Below are positions 12,250 to 24,200 of a stretch of DNA of 64,000 nucleotides, in pieces. A program made the position numbers and the translations under genes. Source of the DNA: Pyrus communis (lineage: Eukaryota > Streptophyta > Magnoliopsida > Rosales > Rosaceae); the NCBI RefSeq assembly GCF_963583255.1, contig NC_084810.1:7409751-7473750 (forward strand). Direction: 5' to 3'. Position 1 is the first letter of the stretch; the number at the start of each line of letters is the position of its first letter. Below the pieces are notes generated by a model. It was not told where the DNA came from and searched no databases. It saw only the letters and a program-made list of their open reading frames with translations.

Positions 12250-13542
12250 CTTACTTTTGTAAGCATCAATATTGAGAAATACTTTTGATCTCGAAGTATT
12301 GTATGCATGGTTGCACTGTTTGCAAGACAAATATCTTCGCTATTTCTCATGTTTTGAGAATGACCATAGTTTTTATCCATGCTCTCTGAGTAAGGGAATC
12401 ACAATTAAAAGCAAGTTATAACATGAAATTTAAATGCCACTTTTATTGAATCTGAAATGTTAGTTTTTAAACTACAAGTTCAACATAATAAAAGTACATC
12501 AAATATCAATGAATCAATCGGACCGGTATACTTCATTTCCCCTTTCCACCATGAAGTCCGAGACCTCTACGTGGGTTGTGTTCAACTGCCTTGATAAGTC
12601 ATACAGTGGATCAGGTATATCCATTGGTTTAGCTTGGTCGATAAAATTAGTCTCAACACCCTTCTCCTTGAAGAAGGCTTCATACATATTCACCAGATGT
12701 TTTAGGGTATGACAAATATGCACCCAGTGCCCATTGCCACCACACCTATGGCAGGCTCCTTCAGAGTTTCTGGGAGTATTGTTTATATGAGCTCTGCCTT
12801 TGTGGCGATTTACATTTTTGAAGTTTGGTCCTGAATTATGCCTTGGAACCTGGTTGTGAAATTGGACACCATGATTCTTGCCTTTCCCGTTCCACCGTCC
12901 TCGCCTGTGGCCACATCCTCGTTTATGATTATTGCCACCAGAAGATGTGGCGTTTACTTCGAGGGAAGCGGCATTCACTTCTGGGAATGGTGCAGATCTA
13001 GTAGGTCAAGAATGATGATTTTTCAGCAGGAGCTCAATGTTTTGTTCAGCAATCAGGAGCATAGAGATCAGTTGGTTATATTCAGTGAAACCTCGCACTT
13101 TATACTGCTGCTGCAGAAGCACGTTGGAAGCATGAAATGTGCTGAAAGTTTTTTCCATCATATCTTCCTTAGTGATGGTTTCTCCACAGAGTTTCATCTG
13201 GGAACTAATTCTAAACATCGCAGAATTGTACTCAACCACTGACTTGAAATCCTGGATCCTTAGATGAGTCCACTCATAATGAGCTCTTAGAAGAATCATT
13301 GTTTTTTGGTGATTGTATCTGTTTCTTAATGCTTTCCAGAGAGCTAATAGATCTTTAACCGTTAGGTACTCGCCTTTTAGTCCTTCATCAAGATAGCGAC
13401 GGATAAAGATCATGGTATTTGCCCGATTTTGAGAAGATGCATTCTTGATTGTTTCTGCAAGATTCTCTGCCTCCAAATGGATCTTGACATCCATTACCCA
13501 GGTAAGGTAGTTTTTCCCAGTAACAAAATCAAGCTTTGCCAC
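12250..13542 (-). pseudogene. copia gag and protease region (broken)
   Basis: Frame 13006-13542 encodes the gag N-terminal half (MAKLDFVTGKNYLTWVMDVK). Frame 12514-12978 continues with a basic region and a CCHC zinc knuckle, CHRCGGNGHWVHIC. The two are separated by a TGA at about 13003 where the family usually has Arg (CGA to TGA). Downstream, near 12320-12345, the protease active-site triplet reads N-S-A where Asp is expected, so the protease would be dead even if translated. Confidence 0.82.
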
Positions 13543-13714
13543 GTTCGTTATTTTCTTTTCTGAAAGAAAACTGAGATGTGTAAGAACTTACAATAATATG
13601 TAATCTAGGGATGTAGTGTTAGAACTTTTGGTTCTTACAAATTCTTCATTTTGATCTTCAGGCCAAAATGATAAGCACTCGAAACTTCTAACTCGAGATT
13701 TACATGATGAATGA

Positions 13715-14045
13715 GGAGGGCGATTGTACCGCATCACTCTCATAACATAGAATGAGCGATTATTCCACACCACTCAAGTAGCAGGAAAATTTAAATATGT
13801 AAAGCAGGGTGGGCGATTACACTACACCACCTAAAATTGCAATGAAATTAAATAGCAGGCAAATTTAAATATGCAGGATCTGATGGGCGATAATACCGCT
13901 CCACCTAAAATTTACAGTAAAATTAGATCTGCAGTCTAAGATTGGCGATGATACCACATCATTATGGATTGCAGTAAGATTAAATTTGCAGTTCAAGATG
14001 GGTGATTGTACCGTACCATCTTGGATTGCAATAAAATTAACATAA
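13715..14045 (-). repeat. Leader repeats of the copia element
   Basis: Six degenerate copies of a GGCGATTnTACCnCACCA-type motif occur at about 13718, 13754, 13811, 13885, 13943 and 13999, separated by A/T-rich spacers containing GCAGTAAAATTAAAT-like blocks. They lie between the 5' LTR and gag, i.e. in the untranslated leader. Confidence 0.7.
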
Positions 14046-14282
14046 ATAAACACTGGGTTAGTAATCAAGATCTACACCAAACAAGAAATCAAAAATATAT
14101 GTAACTGTTAGGTTGAGAACTAAAAGCAGGCATGGTGCAAACAATTCTTCGTAAGGGTATATCTAGCAATTGAGGCAGTGGAAGAAGATGAATAGTAAAA
14201 TCCTTAAAGGAAACCTTTTTTTTTTTCCTTTCAGCAAAGAGAAATGAGGAATGGTTATATTTAGAGAGTAATGCTGATAATG

Positions 14283-14611
14283 TGTTATAAATAGGTAAAA
14301 GTTAGAGAGATAACCTTTACTAGTGGCAGGAGCAAAGCAAGTATAAAATATCACACTATTACTATAATATAAAAGAATGACTAATAAAAGTGGGAGGAAT
14401 AGATACTGATGTTATTTATCTTTCCTTTCTTTCTCTGTGTTTTGATTGCAGTCGAGTGCTCTATTTATAGAGAAACTCGCATTATTACATTTTGAAATTT
14501 ATATCATATGACTTTGAAAATACGATATTTTTGTTTCCAAAGTCACATTACATTCGTGGGCATTGAAAAATCTATGTGTAGGCATTCATAACAATACCAA
14601 TGTTTTCAATA
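14283..14611 (-). repeat. 5' LTR of the copia element
   Basis: 329 bp, starts TGTTATAAATAGG like its partner at 8264, ends TTTTCAATA (expected ACA), followed by the ATTTG target duplication at 14612-14616. Confidence 0.88.
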
Positions 14612-14616
14612 ATTTG

Positions 14617-15293
14617 ATCTTTTGGTTATCATTTTTAGAAGTCTAGTAGCAAATTGAATGTGCTCGTTTGCCAAAATGAGAAACTACTTTGGATCACAAT
14701 CTTTTGACCCGGTAAATGCTAAACCAATCCAAAAATGAAAACGTGTACAAATGCAAAATAAGCATTTTATCCTTTATGTACTCATTTTTAGCGGTTTAAT
14801 AGCATATTGAATGTGTCCATTTGCAAAAAATGAAAAACTATTTTGGGTCACAATCTTTTGACCCCGTAAATGCAACACTTCAAAAATAAAAAGGAGCGTG
14901 TGCAAATAACACCAATATGCTTTTAATCTTTTTGGTACTTATTTTTAAGGGTCTGATAGCAAATTGGATGTGTTTCATTTGTCGAGAAATTATTTAAGAT
15001 TGTGAATGCAAAAGCAATCCAAAATGAAAAATGTGTACAAAATGGCACCAATAAGCATTTAATCTTTCGAGTACTTATTTTTAGGAGTCTAGTAACATAT
15101 TGAATGTGTTCCCTTGCCAAAATGAAAAATTATTTCAGATCACGATCTTTCTGACCCTAAATGCAAACACAATCCAAAAGCAAAAAATATGTACAAATGA
15201 CACCAACTAAGCATTTGCTCTTTTGAGCACTTATTTTTAGGGTTCTAATAGAAATTGGATGTGTTCATTTGCCAAAAAGAGAAACTATTTTGG
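14617..15293. repeat. Tandem array, unit about 150 bp, about 4-5 copies
   Basis: The motifs TTTGCCAAAATGAGAAACTA, CACAATCTTTTGACC, AATCCAAAA, GTGTACAAAT and AATAAGCATTT recur in the same order with spacing near 140-160 bp. Together with 8135-8263 this is one array cut by copia. On its right the array stops within a GAAACTATTTTGG motif at about 15293, directly inside the last exon of PDIL copy 2. No gene function of its own is seen. Confidence 0.82.
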
Positions 15294-18200
15294 CAAAAAC
15301 GTCATCAATAATAGCGCACGCATCCGTGATAAAATGTGAAAAGGATTTCGGATTTTCTGTTATTAAAACCTGGTTATGGAAGACAAAGAAAGAGAAAATG
15401 TGAGAGAAGCAAAGAGTAAGAACTAAAAGACAGTTAAGTTAGATAGCTGTTATTGACACTCCAAAAATATCTCATTTTGCACTCCTCACGAGTGCACTTT
15501 TCTTTCTAAATATAAAAAGTTTAGAGTGCAAAATGAGAATTTTAGAGTACTAATAACAATTTCCGTTCGTTATTTAAAAAAAAAACAAAAATTAAACCTG
15601 CATGGGGGAGAGCTCGAAATGGAACTTGGCAACTGGTATTTGGAGGCTTTGCACCAAGCTGCTGAGCGCCGTGTACTCATATTTCTCAATCGAATTATGA
15701 GATCTCCCTGTTACGACTTCCGAATCAACTATTTGAAGGTAATGCTCTATCTGCACATACAATTTACCAGAGACTGTAATTATAACGAGCTTAAGCATTA
15801 GCTATTCTTTACAAGCCAAATAAACTTCATTGAAACAGTTTTAGTATCCACTCAGAAGGTGTTTATGGACCGTCAAGCATCTTTAGGGAGGTAAGAATAT
15901 ATCCATACAACTACTAAAATGTGTAAAACTCAATCACATGCAGCTATATATTGCCAATGCGCTCGCACAAACATTGGCATGTTAATGGACAAGCACAGAA
16001 CAATAGAGAAACAAATAGAAGAAAAAGATAGGAAGAATCATGCATAGAGACAAACTTACTGTAACATTAGCACCTAAATCACGGTGATTTATGAAAGACC
16101 GACCATTCAACCTATCATGGCTTGCACCAAGATAAGGTACCAATCGCTTGACATCACTCATCACCTTAGGAGCAATCATCCTACCGAATGAAAATTGTGA
16201 AATGACGTGAGATATGTTCAGTTGAGAAGCATCTAAGGAATGAGCTCCCGAATGAGCGGAAATGACAAGGTTTCCTGGAACCTGCACAGCACAGGACAAA
16301 TTATACCTATATTCCAACTGAATAACAGCTAAGAGATTTATTGTAAGGTCAATTGAAAGGTCAAAGAAGGCCAGAATTCTGACTGATAAATTCATTTTAC
16401 TGGTACAATATTCTCTTTTGTTTATTCATGTTAAATTCATTTTACTGCCCTTTGCATTTCTCTTTATTCATACCAATTCCAAGCATGTGAAACACCTGAA
16501 GTCATGCTCGGACAGAGAAGAAAAGGAAATGAGTTGTTCAATACTTTTTCATCGCATTTCCAAGCATGTGAAGCACCTCGAGCCATGCGTTGGGAGCAAA
16601 GGAATAAAGCAAAGATTTATACGGGTATAACACTTGTCATGCAATTAGGTCTAACATGCCCAATGGTTCTATTAATTTCTATTTCAACTGGAAGATCACC
16701 TTCTTTACACGCACATATCCTTCAATTCTACACCCTCCTGTCAATGGTGCTGGTCTTTTTGCATTCTCACCCCTGTTGTCAGATTTACCCTCCAAAGCGA
16801 GTTTTTCAGAATCTACAGGGATAGATGCAACCAAACTTTCCATTTTCTGCAACGATGGAAACTTCAGATTAGATTTACAATTTCAAACGGGGCACTGAAT
16901 ATCAAGAAGTATAAACAAGTTCAAAGTCAAAGTTAAACATGGGGTACAGTTTAAACTTATGAATGCTTGTACCTCAACCAAGCTATCTGTTTCTCGACAA
17001 CCATAATAAGATTCATGCTCGTTATCCCTGTGGAAGAATGAGGTTGCTTAAGTTAAGCTTCATATGTACAAGACAACCATGGCCAAGGGAGCAAAATTTG
17101 AGAATCAACTGTATAAATCAAAATGGGTCTACATAAAGAAAATAGACTGAAACAGCAAGCCTTTCTATAACCCGGGACATACACTTACCATCTTATAAAG
17201 ATCATAGAATGAATAAACCATGCATGCAGCTCCACAACTGAAGGACCAGAAAAACCTAGATACAACTTAATTGGCCGCCCTAAGATTGCATTTAGATAGA
17301 TGACTCGAAATTGAGGATTTGGATTTGCATTTTTATTATAAATTGTATGAGATACTAGGCATATTAAAATTCTTTGTTAACTGAAAGTACATGTCATTGA
17401 CTATTTAAGATCAGTTAAATATTCAAAACAAAATGTTATTTCAAATTAACTCCCTAATTTACCTGACAAAATTTTTCTTTCAGCATATCAAAACTCTACT
17501 TTATCCCTTCTTTTGACATTTCACACTCAATATATCAAAATGTCAAATTCAAATCTCGCATATAAATCCACCCGTTGAAATGGAGCCTAAGAGCACATAC
17601 AAATCTGCTATCCGAAGAGATACAGATATACATGTTAGATGAAGATAGAACAGACAAAATAAAAAGGACAAGTTAAATGCGACCTAAAACGTAATGTTAA
17701 GACTCCAGGAGCTGAAATCATTTCGTTAAAAAAGGAATGAGTAGAAATCAGTTCGAAAAGAAAATAAAGTTTGCAAAATTTTGTAGCATTTACCTCACAT
17801 CACTTCCTTTACGAAAAATACGAACTGATGGGTATCCTTGAATTTCATTCCTGAACATTATGAGGAGGCGTAGTTAATAATAGCAAAAACAGGAAGACAG
17901 TGGTACGTGAAGCAAACTTGAGAGGTAAGTAAAGAAGAGAACAAAAAGTTTGTATCTAGAGAATAGAGATGTAAAGCTACTAAGTCTAACCAGTTAAGAT
18001 GGCAGTGGCACACAAAACTTACCTTGGTGGATATGAAAATAGTTCAAATGGTGATTCAATTATGGGACACTAAAAGTGACAGGTTAACCATAGCAACATA
18101 CAAGAATACCACAATACGTAAGACAGAGACAGACTAAAACATGAGCTCATCCATGATCCCACCCTGAGGTTAACAGTTCTCTGTTCAAGCAGAGAGTCAA

Positions 18201-21200
18201 AATATACTGATGTGCCAGCAAAATGCTGCATTGGTAAGAATACTGCACTTGAAACAAAATCTAGAGCTCTAGTTGGCATTTCAGAACACTAATTCCTAGT
18301 ACTGTTATTTTGAAAACCACACCGGCTAGGCCATGGTAGGCAGCTTATAACACTTGTTCAAAATCTTTTCCAACGGTAAATAGGTTGCTCTTCCACTCTT
18401 AGTCTTGACCACATTTTGATGGCGAGGATGACTTCACGGATTGTCAACGGAAGATGAAGGATGCACTGATGGGTAAAATTCCAAAGTAGGAAGACTCAAT
18501 GTAACCAAAGGACCACTGGTGATAATGCAAGGTGACCTACAACACCATACGTTGTACAAGCTAATTGGGACTACAATAGCTGGGGGAGCAGTTGTTTCCA
18601 CAAAGCAGAGTGAATAACACAAGGCTGAACTCTGACATCACACGCTAGAGCACATAAGTCAGAAGGTTGCAAGAATTGCACAAGAAAGGCCTGTTGGAAG
18701 GCTTGTCACATTGCAAGCTGGACTTTTGTGAATATTGTGTTCTCGGGAAGCAAAGGAAGGTATCATTCGCAAGTAGTAGTGCAGATAACCAAAACAAGGA
18801 GCAACTCAACTATATTCACTCAGATGTTTGGGGCCCTGCACCAACTAAGTCTAACAGTGTAGCCAGGTTTTTTGTTACTTTCATGGATTATTTTTGTAGA
18901 AAAGTTTGGGTTTATTTCATGAAGCAGAAATTCGAGGTTTTTGCAAAGTGCAAGGAATGGAAGACAGAAATCGAGAATCCAAGGTGAAGGTTCTTAAAGA
19001 TTTCCAAAGCTAATTCAAGAAGGTTCAAAGATACTCTAGAGTGCAACGATCAAGACTTGGTTTGACACCAAGGTGGAGATTATTAGGATTTTTGGCTCAT
19101 CAATTAGTATCCTTAGTTTGTTTAGAATTGTTTTAGGGAAATAAAAGGTGCACCAATTATTCCCCTAAAAGGACTAGGAAAGAATCTTAGTTTCCTTATT
19201 CAATCAGATTAGGAATCTTAGAAGGAAAGTAAATACCTATTCCATTTAGAATAGGAAACATAATCTGAAAAAAGTGAATGTGAGCCGCACCCTATACTTA
19301 TAAATAGGGTGCGGCAATGCTGGAAAAGTGTTAGAAAAAAAGCCAGAGACAACCGACAAGGTTAAAGAGGGATTAGTTCTAGGATTTTGCAAAAGTACTG
19401 GAACTCTATTATTAATCTAAAAAGCCATGGTTTCTCTACCCAGGAAAATCACAACTGGACGTAGGCAAAAGTTCTACCGAATCAGTATAAATATTGTGTG
19501 TTTCTAGTTTTCTCTATTTTGCTAAGTTCTAGTCTATTGCCGGATACATCAAAAGAGCAAGATCCAGAGGGAGTCAGAATTATAACAGCTTAACCTTTGG
19601 CGAGAAGTGTTGAAATGTAAAGGTCTTCACCTAAGTAGGTCAAAGACATAGAATATGGAGTGCAAGCAAGTGGGAATGGGGGGTCCAAATGAGATAGGGA
19701 TGAAGATTTCAACCATTAAAAAAAAAGCTGGATGGATGAAGTGGAAGAGTGCATCGGTGTGTTGTGCGACCGTCATATGACACTAAAGCTCAAGGGAAAA
19801 TTTTATAGGATAGCAATAAGGACATCAATGCTTTATGGCATGGAATGTTGGGCGGTCAAGCATCAACATGTGCAAAAAATGAGTAGCGGATATGAGAAGG
19901 CTTCATTGGATGTGTGGGCACACGAGAAAGGACAAGATTAAGAATGAGGATATCCGATGTAAAGTAGGAGTGGCCGCAATTGAAGATACGATGAGAGAAA
20001 ATCGGTTAAGGTGGTTTGGATATGTGAAATGAAGACCTACATATCCTCCGGTTAGAAAATGCGATTATGAGACAAAGGCTCAAGGCAAAAGGGATAGAGG
20101 AAGATCTAGGAAGAGTTAGATAGCGACTTTAAGAAAATATATGGAGTACTTGGAGCTAATGGAAGACTTCACAGAAAACCGAGCGCAGTGGCATTTTAGG
20201 ATTTATATGGCCGATGCTTTGTTGTTGTTGTATATTTATTAATGGTGAACAAATCTGCTATTTACGGATCTACAATTGCAGCACATTAAATGGAGTTTTG
20301 CCTTTCAGTTTTCTTGTTCGCTGTAAGTCGGCAATTAAAATATAGCAAGCATGTATAAATCTCTTTTGCATTGAGGAAAATTGCAAATATAATTTTAGAT
20401 TGCTTTTATACAACTAATTTGAACTGAAAATGCAGATGGCCGAAATTAAAAATAACAATCAAACAAATTGTACTCAATAGAAAATCAAGTGGAAAGTAGG
20501 ATTAAGCAATTTAAAACATACCTCCTACACAAGTCACCCTCTTCAATACAATCCACCTTCGCCATAAGTATACGGCCATCTATTTCTGGATCATACCTGT
20601 TAACCATGGGAGCATGAGAAAAAGTGAGATAAGAATTGTAAACTTCAAATTCTGGACTGCACCATTAGAAAGGGAAAATGTTATTAGCACTCTAGAACAC
20701 TCCTCCTGCACTCTTCCCGAATTTAAAAGATCAGGAATGAGTGCAGGATGACTCTTTAGAAATGCCAATAATAGCTCCCTTAGAAAAATCATATTATATG
20801 GAAGAAAACAACAGACTTTCAGAGTGAAGCACCTTTCTCTTATTATTTTGGCGGTCTTCTCCCATGAAGGTTTCTGAAAAGGAAAGTGATAACATGAAGC
20901 AAGAAGTAATAAAAGAGGAAGATAAAAATGCAGCAAGAAAGATATGCTTCTGGATGGATTCAACTAAATAGTTCAATTACATCAAGCAAACTAAAAATTA
21001 ATGTACACAAAGTAACTTCTGAATATACAACAGTTCCATCAAAAATGAAGAAAAAACAACATTAATTGACCCAAGGATCTTGTGACTTGTTATAAGATAA
21101 TGCATACGCGCAAGCACATACATGATTAAGGGTGTGAAATGAGGGGAAACAATCGAAGTAGTTAATGATAGTAAAACAAGACTTCAAAACCCAAGAGCAA

Positions 21201-24200
21201 TGTATGTAAGAAGTCAGATGCAAAAAATACACATATTACAACTTTTTTAGATTTCTTTCATTTGGCAAAACTTGAAGGTTTAAATAAGTTGAAGAAATTC
21301 CCAGTTAGTACTATTCTCAGTGAAAACTGCATTACAAGTAGTTTTCCCATGATTGAATGATCGCATTATTGGCATGCATGAGCTAACCTTTAATTTCTGG
21401 CCAAAATGTGAGATTCTAAATTATTCTCAATCATGCCAAAACCATATAATATGCATTATGCATACGCAAGTATAAAACAAGATTTGTAGAAATTGACTGA
21501 TTAAGAAAGCTAAAACTTTCATCAAAAGAGATTTGAGAATGTGCGAAGCTATTTTATTTACCAGGCGATTGCTCCAGTAGCACCATGGAGCATAAAAATT
21601 AACCACCAAAATTGGGTGCCTGCAGAAGAATTGTTTAATAAAAAAATTAGGAAAGGTATTAATTTGAAACATAAATATTGAAGTGTCCAACATCAGCGCC
21701 ATAAAATATCAAAGGTATGGAACTAAAAGTTGGCCCACTTACTGGTGAGTAAACTTTTCAAAATTCTGAGCAGTTAGAGAAATAGAGCCATCACCAGAAT
21801 ACTCATCTCCATCTAAAACTGGTCCTGAGTGGAACTCAGAGCCAGTTGGTCTTAAATCTGTCCCTATGGGGAACTTGCGAATTGTTTTCGTAACATTCAA
21901 TCTGTTCTGAGAATAAGAGGGAATGGATTCAGGAGTCAGGACAGATGGAAACCACATAAAGAATTAAAAAATAAAAAATACTAACAAAGGATCATTAGCA
22001 TTAGGGAGGAAAATCAGGAGCAGAGTAGCTAATATTGAACAAAAACAAAATTAAATGAGAGAGAAACTTACTGTTCCCAACACGTCACTCACATCAAGAG
22101 ATGCAAATTCACACGGGAGTGCAGGAAAACTATATGAAAAAGGAGATAAAATTATGGAGGCAGCCTAGGAAATGAGAGAGGCAGGGGGGAGAAGAAGGTT
22201 ATATAAATTGATAGTGAAGGCCAAGAGTTTGCTTTGAGCAAAGTTTGCATCAGAAAGGTGATATCAACAAATTTTCCAGAAGTAAGAGGGATCACCCTGA
22301 TAACCTAATGCTCACACAATATAACTGCCTCTTTCGGGCCGATTAAAGCATTACAAATTCCCATGTAGTGCACCTTAGAATCAATTGGACCTAATTTAAT
22401 TAAAAGCACTACTGGAGTTAAAAAAATCCGTATAGCAGTTAATTTAAAAACACAACATAGCAGTTAATTAAAAGCACTACTGGATATAAACACAATATTG
22501 CAGTTAATTAAAAAAAAAAAATCCGTCTTTGAATAAATTTCCAATTACACGAAGGCAGTTTTCAGTGACATTCTAAAATCAATAAAGCTAGAGCTGGATT
22601 AGCAATAAATTTGAACTCCATGCATGTACATAATAACTTCATAAACATCAAAAACACCAATGCAACTATGAAAGTTTACCTGATATTAAATTCAATAAGT
22701 AAGAAATCACCATCAGAACTCTTGTTGACAATAACAGATGTAGAGGTGCTGACGGTTACCTAAAAAGGAAAAAAGGAAACCGGAAAAAAAGAAGGTAAAT
22801 ATAAATATAATAAAGTGTATTAACCACAAGCATATCGCAACAAAAAGTAACTTTGATAAAAAAACAAGGATGGAAAAGAAAATAAAACTACTAGAAATTC
22901 TCATAAATATAATAAAAATAGAACAAGGTTAGACATACATAAAGGACCAAAACAAGCATCAATTGAGAGAGAAAAAAAAGAATCATCACTCAATGTCCAT
23001 TTGGTCGAATTTGAATATTTGGAACACATAAGTAACCAACTATAGAACTACGAGCTGCTTACCATTCCAAATAAAAACATCATGGCGAGAGCTGCCATAA
23101 TAGATAGTCTTGCACCCGATAATGATGCTTCTGTCAAATCTCTAAGGATTTTCCTGTACACAGGGAAAGCATTGTAGCATAAATATATATCAGGACAACC
23201 CTGCAGGTGAATTTATTGCCCACTAAATTATACAAAATGTTTATTTGTTTATACATGGAAAATTTTCACAAACACTCCTGGACTATAAAGGTATGTGCAA
23301 ATACCAGCAAGATTGTACGACCTCCATTAATTTTTCCAAAAATTTTAGTCAAAATGTATCATTTGCAACACATGTGAGTCAATAGAATAAAGCTTGTGTG
23401 ACTTATCTTGAAAGAATAAAGCTCGTGTGACTTATCTTCTACTTCCCCAAAGACATGTTGTAGTCAGCGAAATTCTTACCCTAAAATAGTATGAAAAAGT
23501 GCTCATGTGCTCATACTAGATGAGAATTAATTGAATTTCCAACGGTGAATTACAGATGTGATACATCACACTAAAAGTGGAGTGTGGGTGGTAAATTGGC
23601 AAGATTTTTTTTGTTTGGGTGGTATTTTACACACACCCCTAATAGTCCAGGTGGTGTTGGTTAAATTTTGCTTCCTACTCCTATTCGCAGGGAAAGTTTG
23701 AGAAGATATGAAATGTTACATTTCTGCATATAATTTAGCTCCTTAGATGTGTACCATAAACATCATAGAGCAAGCAGCTAAAACCCTAGAATCATTTGCT
23801 ATGAAAGCTTCCACTAAGCACCTCAAAACAATCTAGTAATGCTTTATTTAGTGGTGATGAATTGAATCTTTCAATGGTGTGGAAGCAACCAAACTATTCA
23901 AATCACCAATCTTTTCATTTGTTTGGACGAGGAAATTTAAAATTACAAAGGAATTTTAAAATGACGAAATTTTATCTTCTAAAATTTATGAATTTTCTTG
24001 TTTGGCTAACTTAAAAAAAAACAATGGAAGTTCAATACAAAATTTATTATTTTTAAATTCTCACACATACAAATTCAGAAATGACACATACTTACATAGA
24101 ATTTAAACCAGAAAATTGGAGTTTTCAAATTTTAAGTTTTTTTCCACATGGAAATTCTAAATTTTTATGTTTATGAATTCAAACAAAAGAATTGTTGCCT

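Larger units (their letters stand above)
8264..14611 (-). mobile_element. Ty1/copia LTR retrotransposon, degenerate, with TSD
   Basis: LTRs lie at 8264-8564 (3' LTR for the minus-strand element) and 14283-14611 (5' LTR), both starting TGTTATAAATAGGTAAAA. Target duplication ATTTG is at 8259-8263 and 14612-14616. A polypurine tract (AAGGGGGAG on the minus strand) abuts the 3' LTR. A weak primer-binding-like ATTATCAGCA follows the 5' LTR. Domain order on the minus strand is gag, protease, integrase, RT, RNase H, which defines Ty1/copia. Stop codons break gag, integrase and the RT/RNase H junction. The LTRs differ by several substitutions and indels, and the outer end of the 5' LTR is CAATA rather than CAACA, so the copy is old and non-autonomous. 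Confidence 0.93.
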
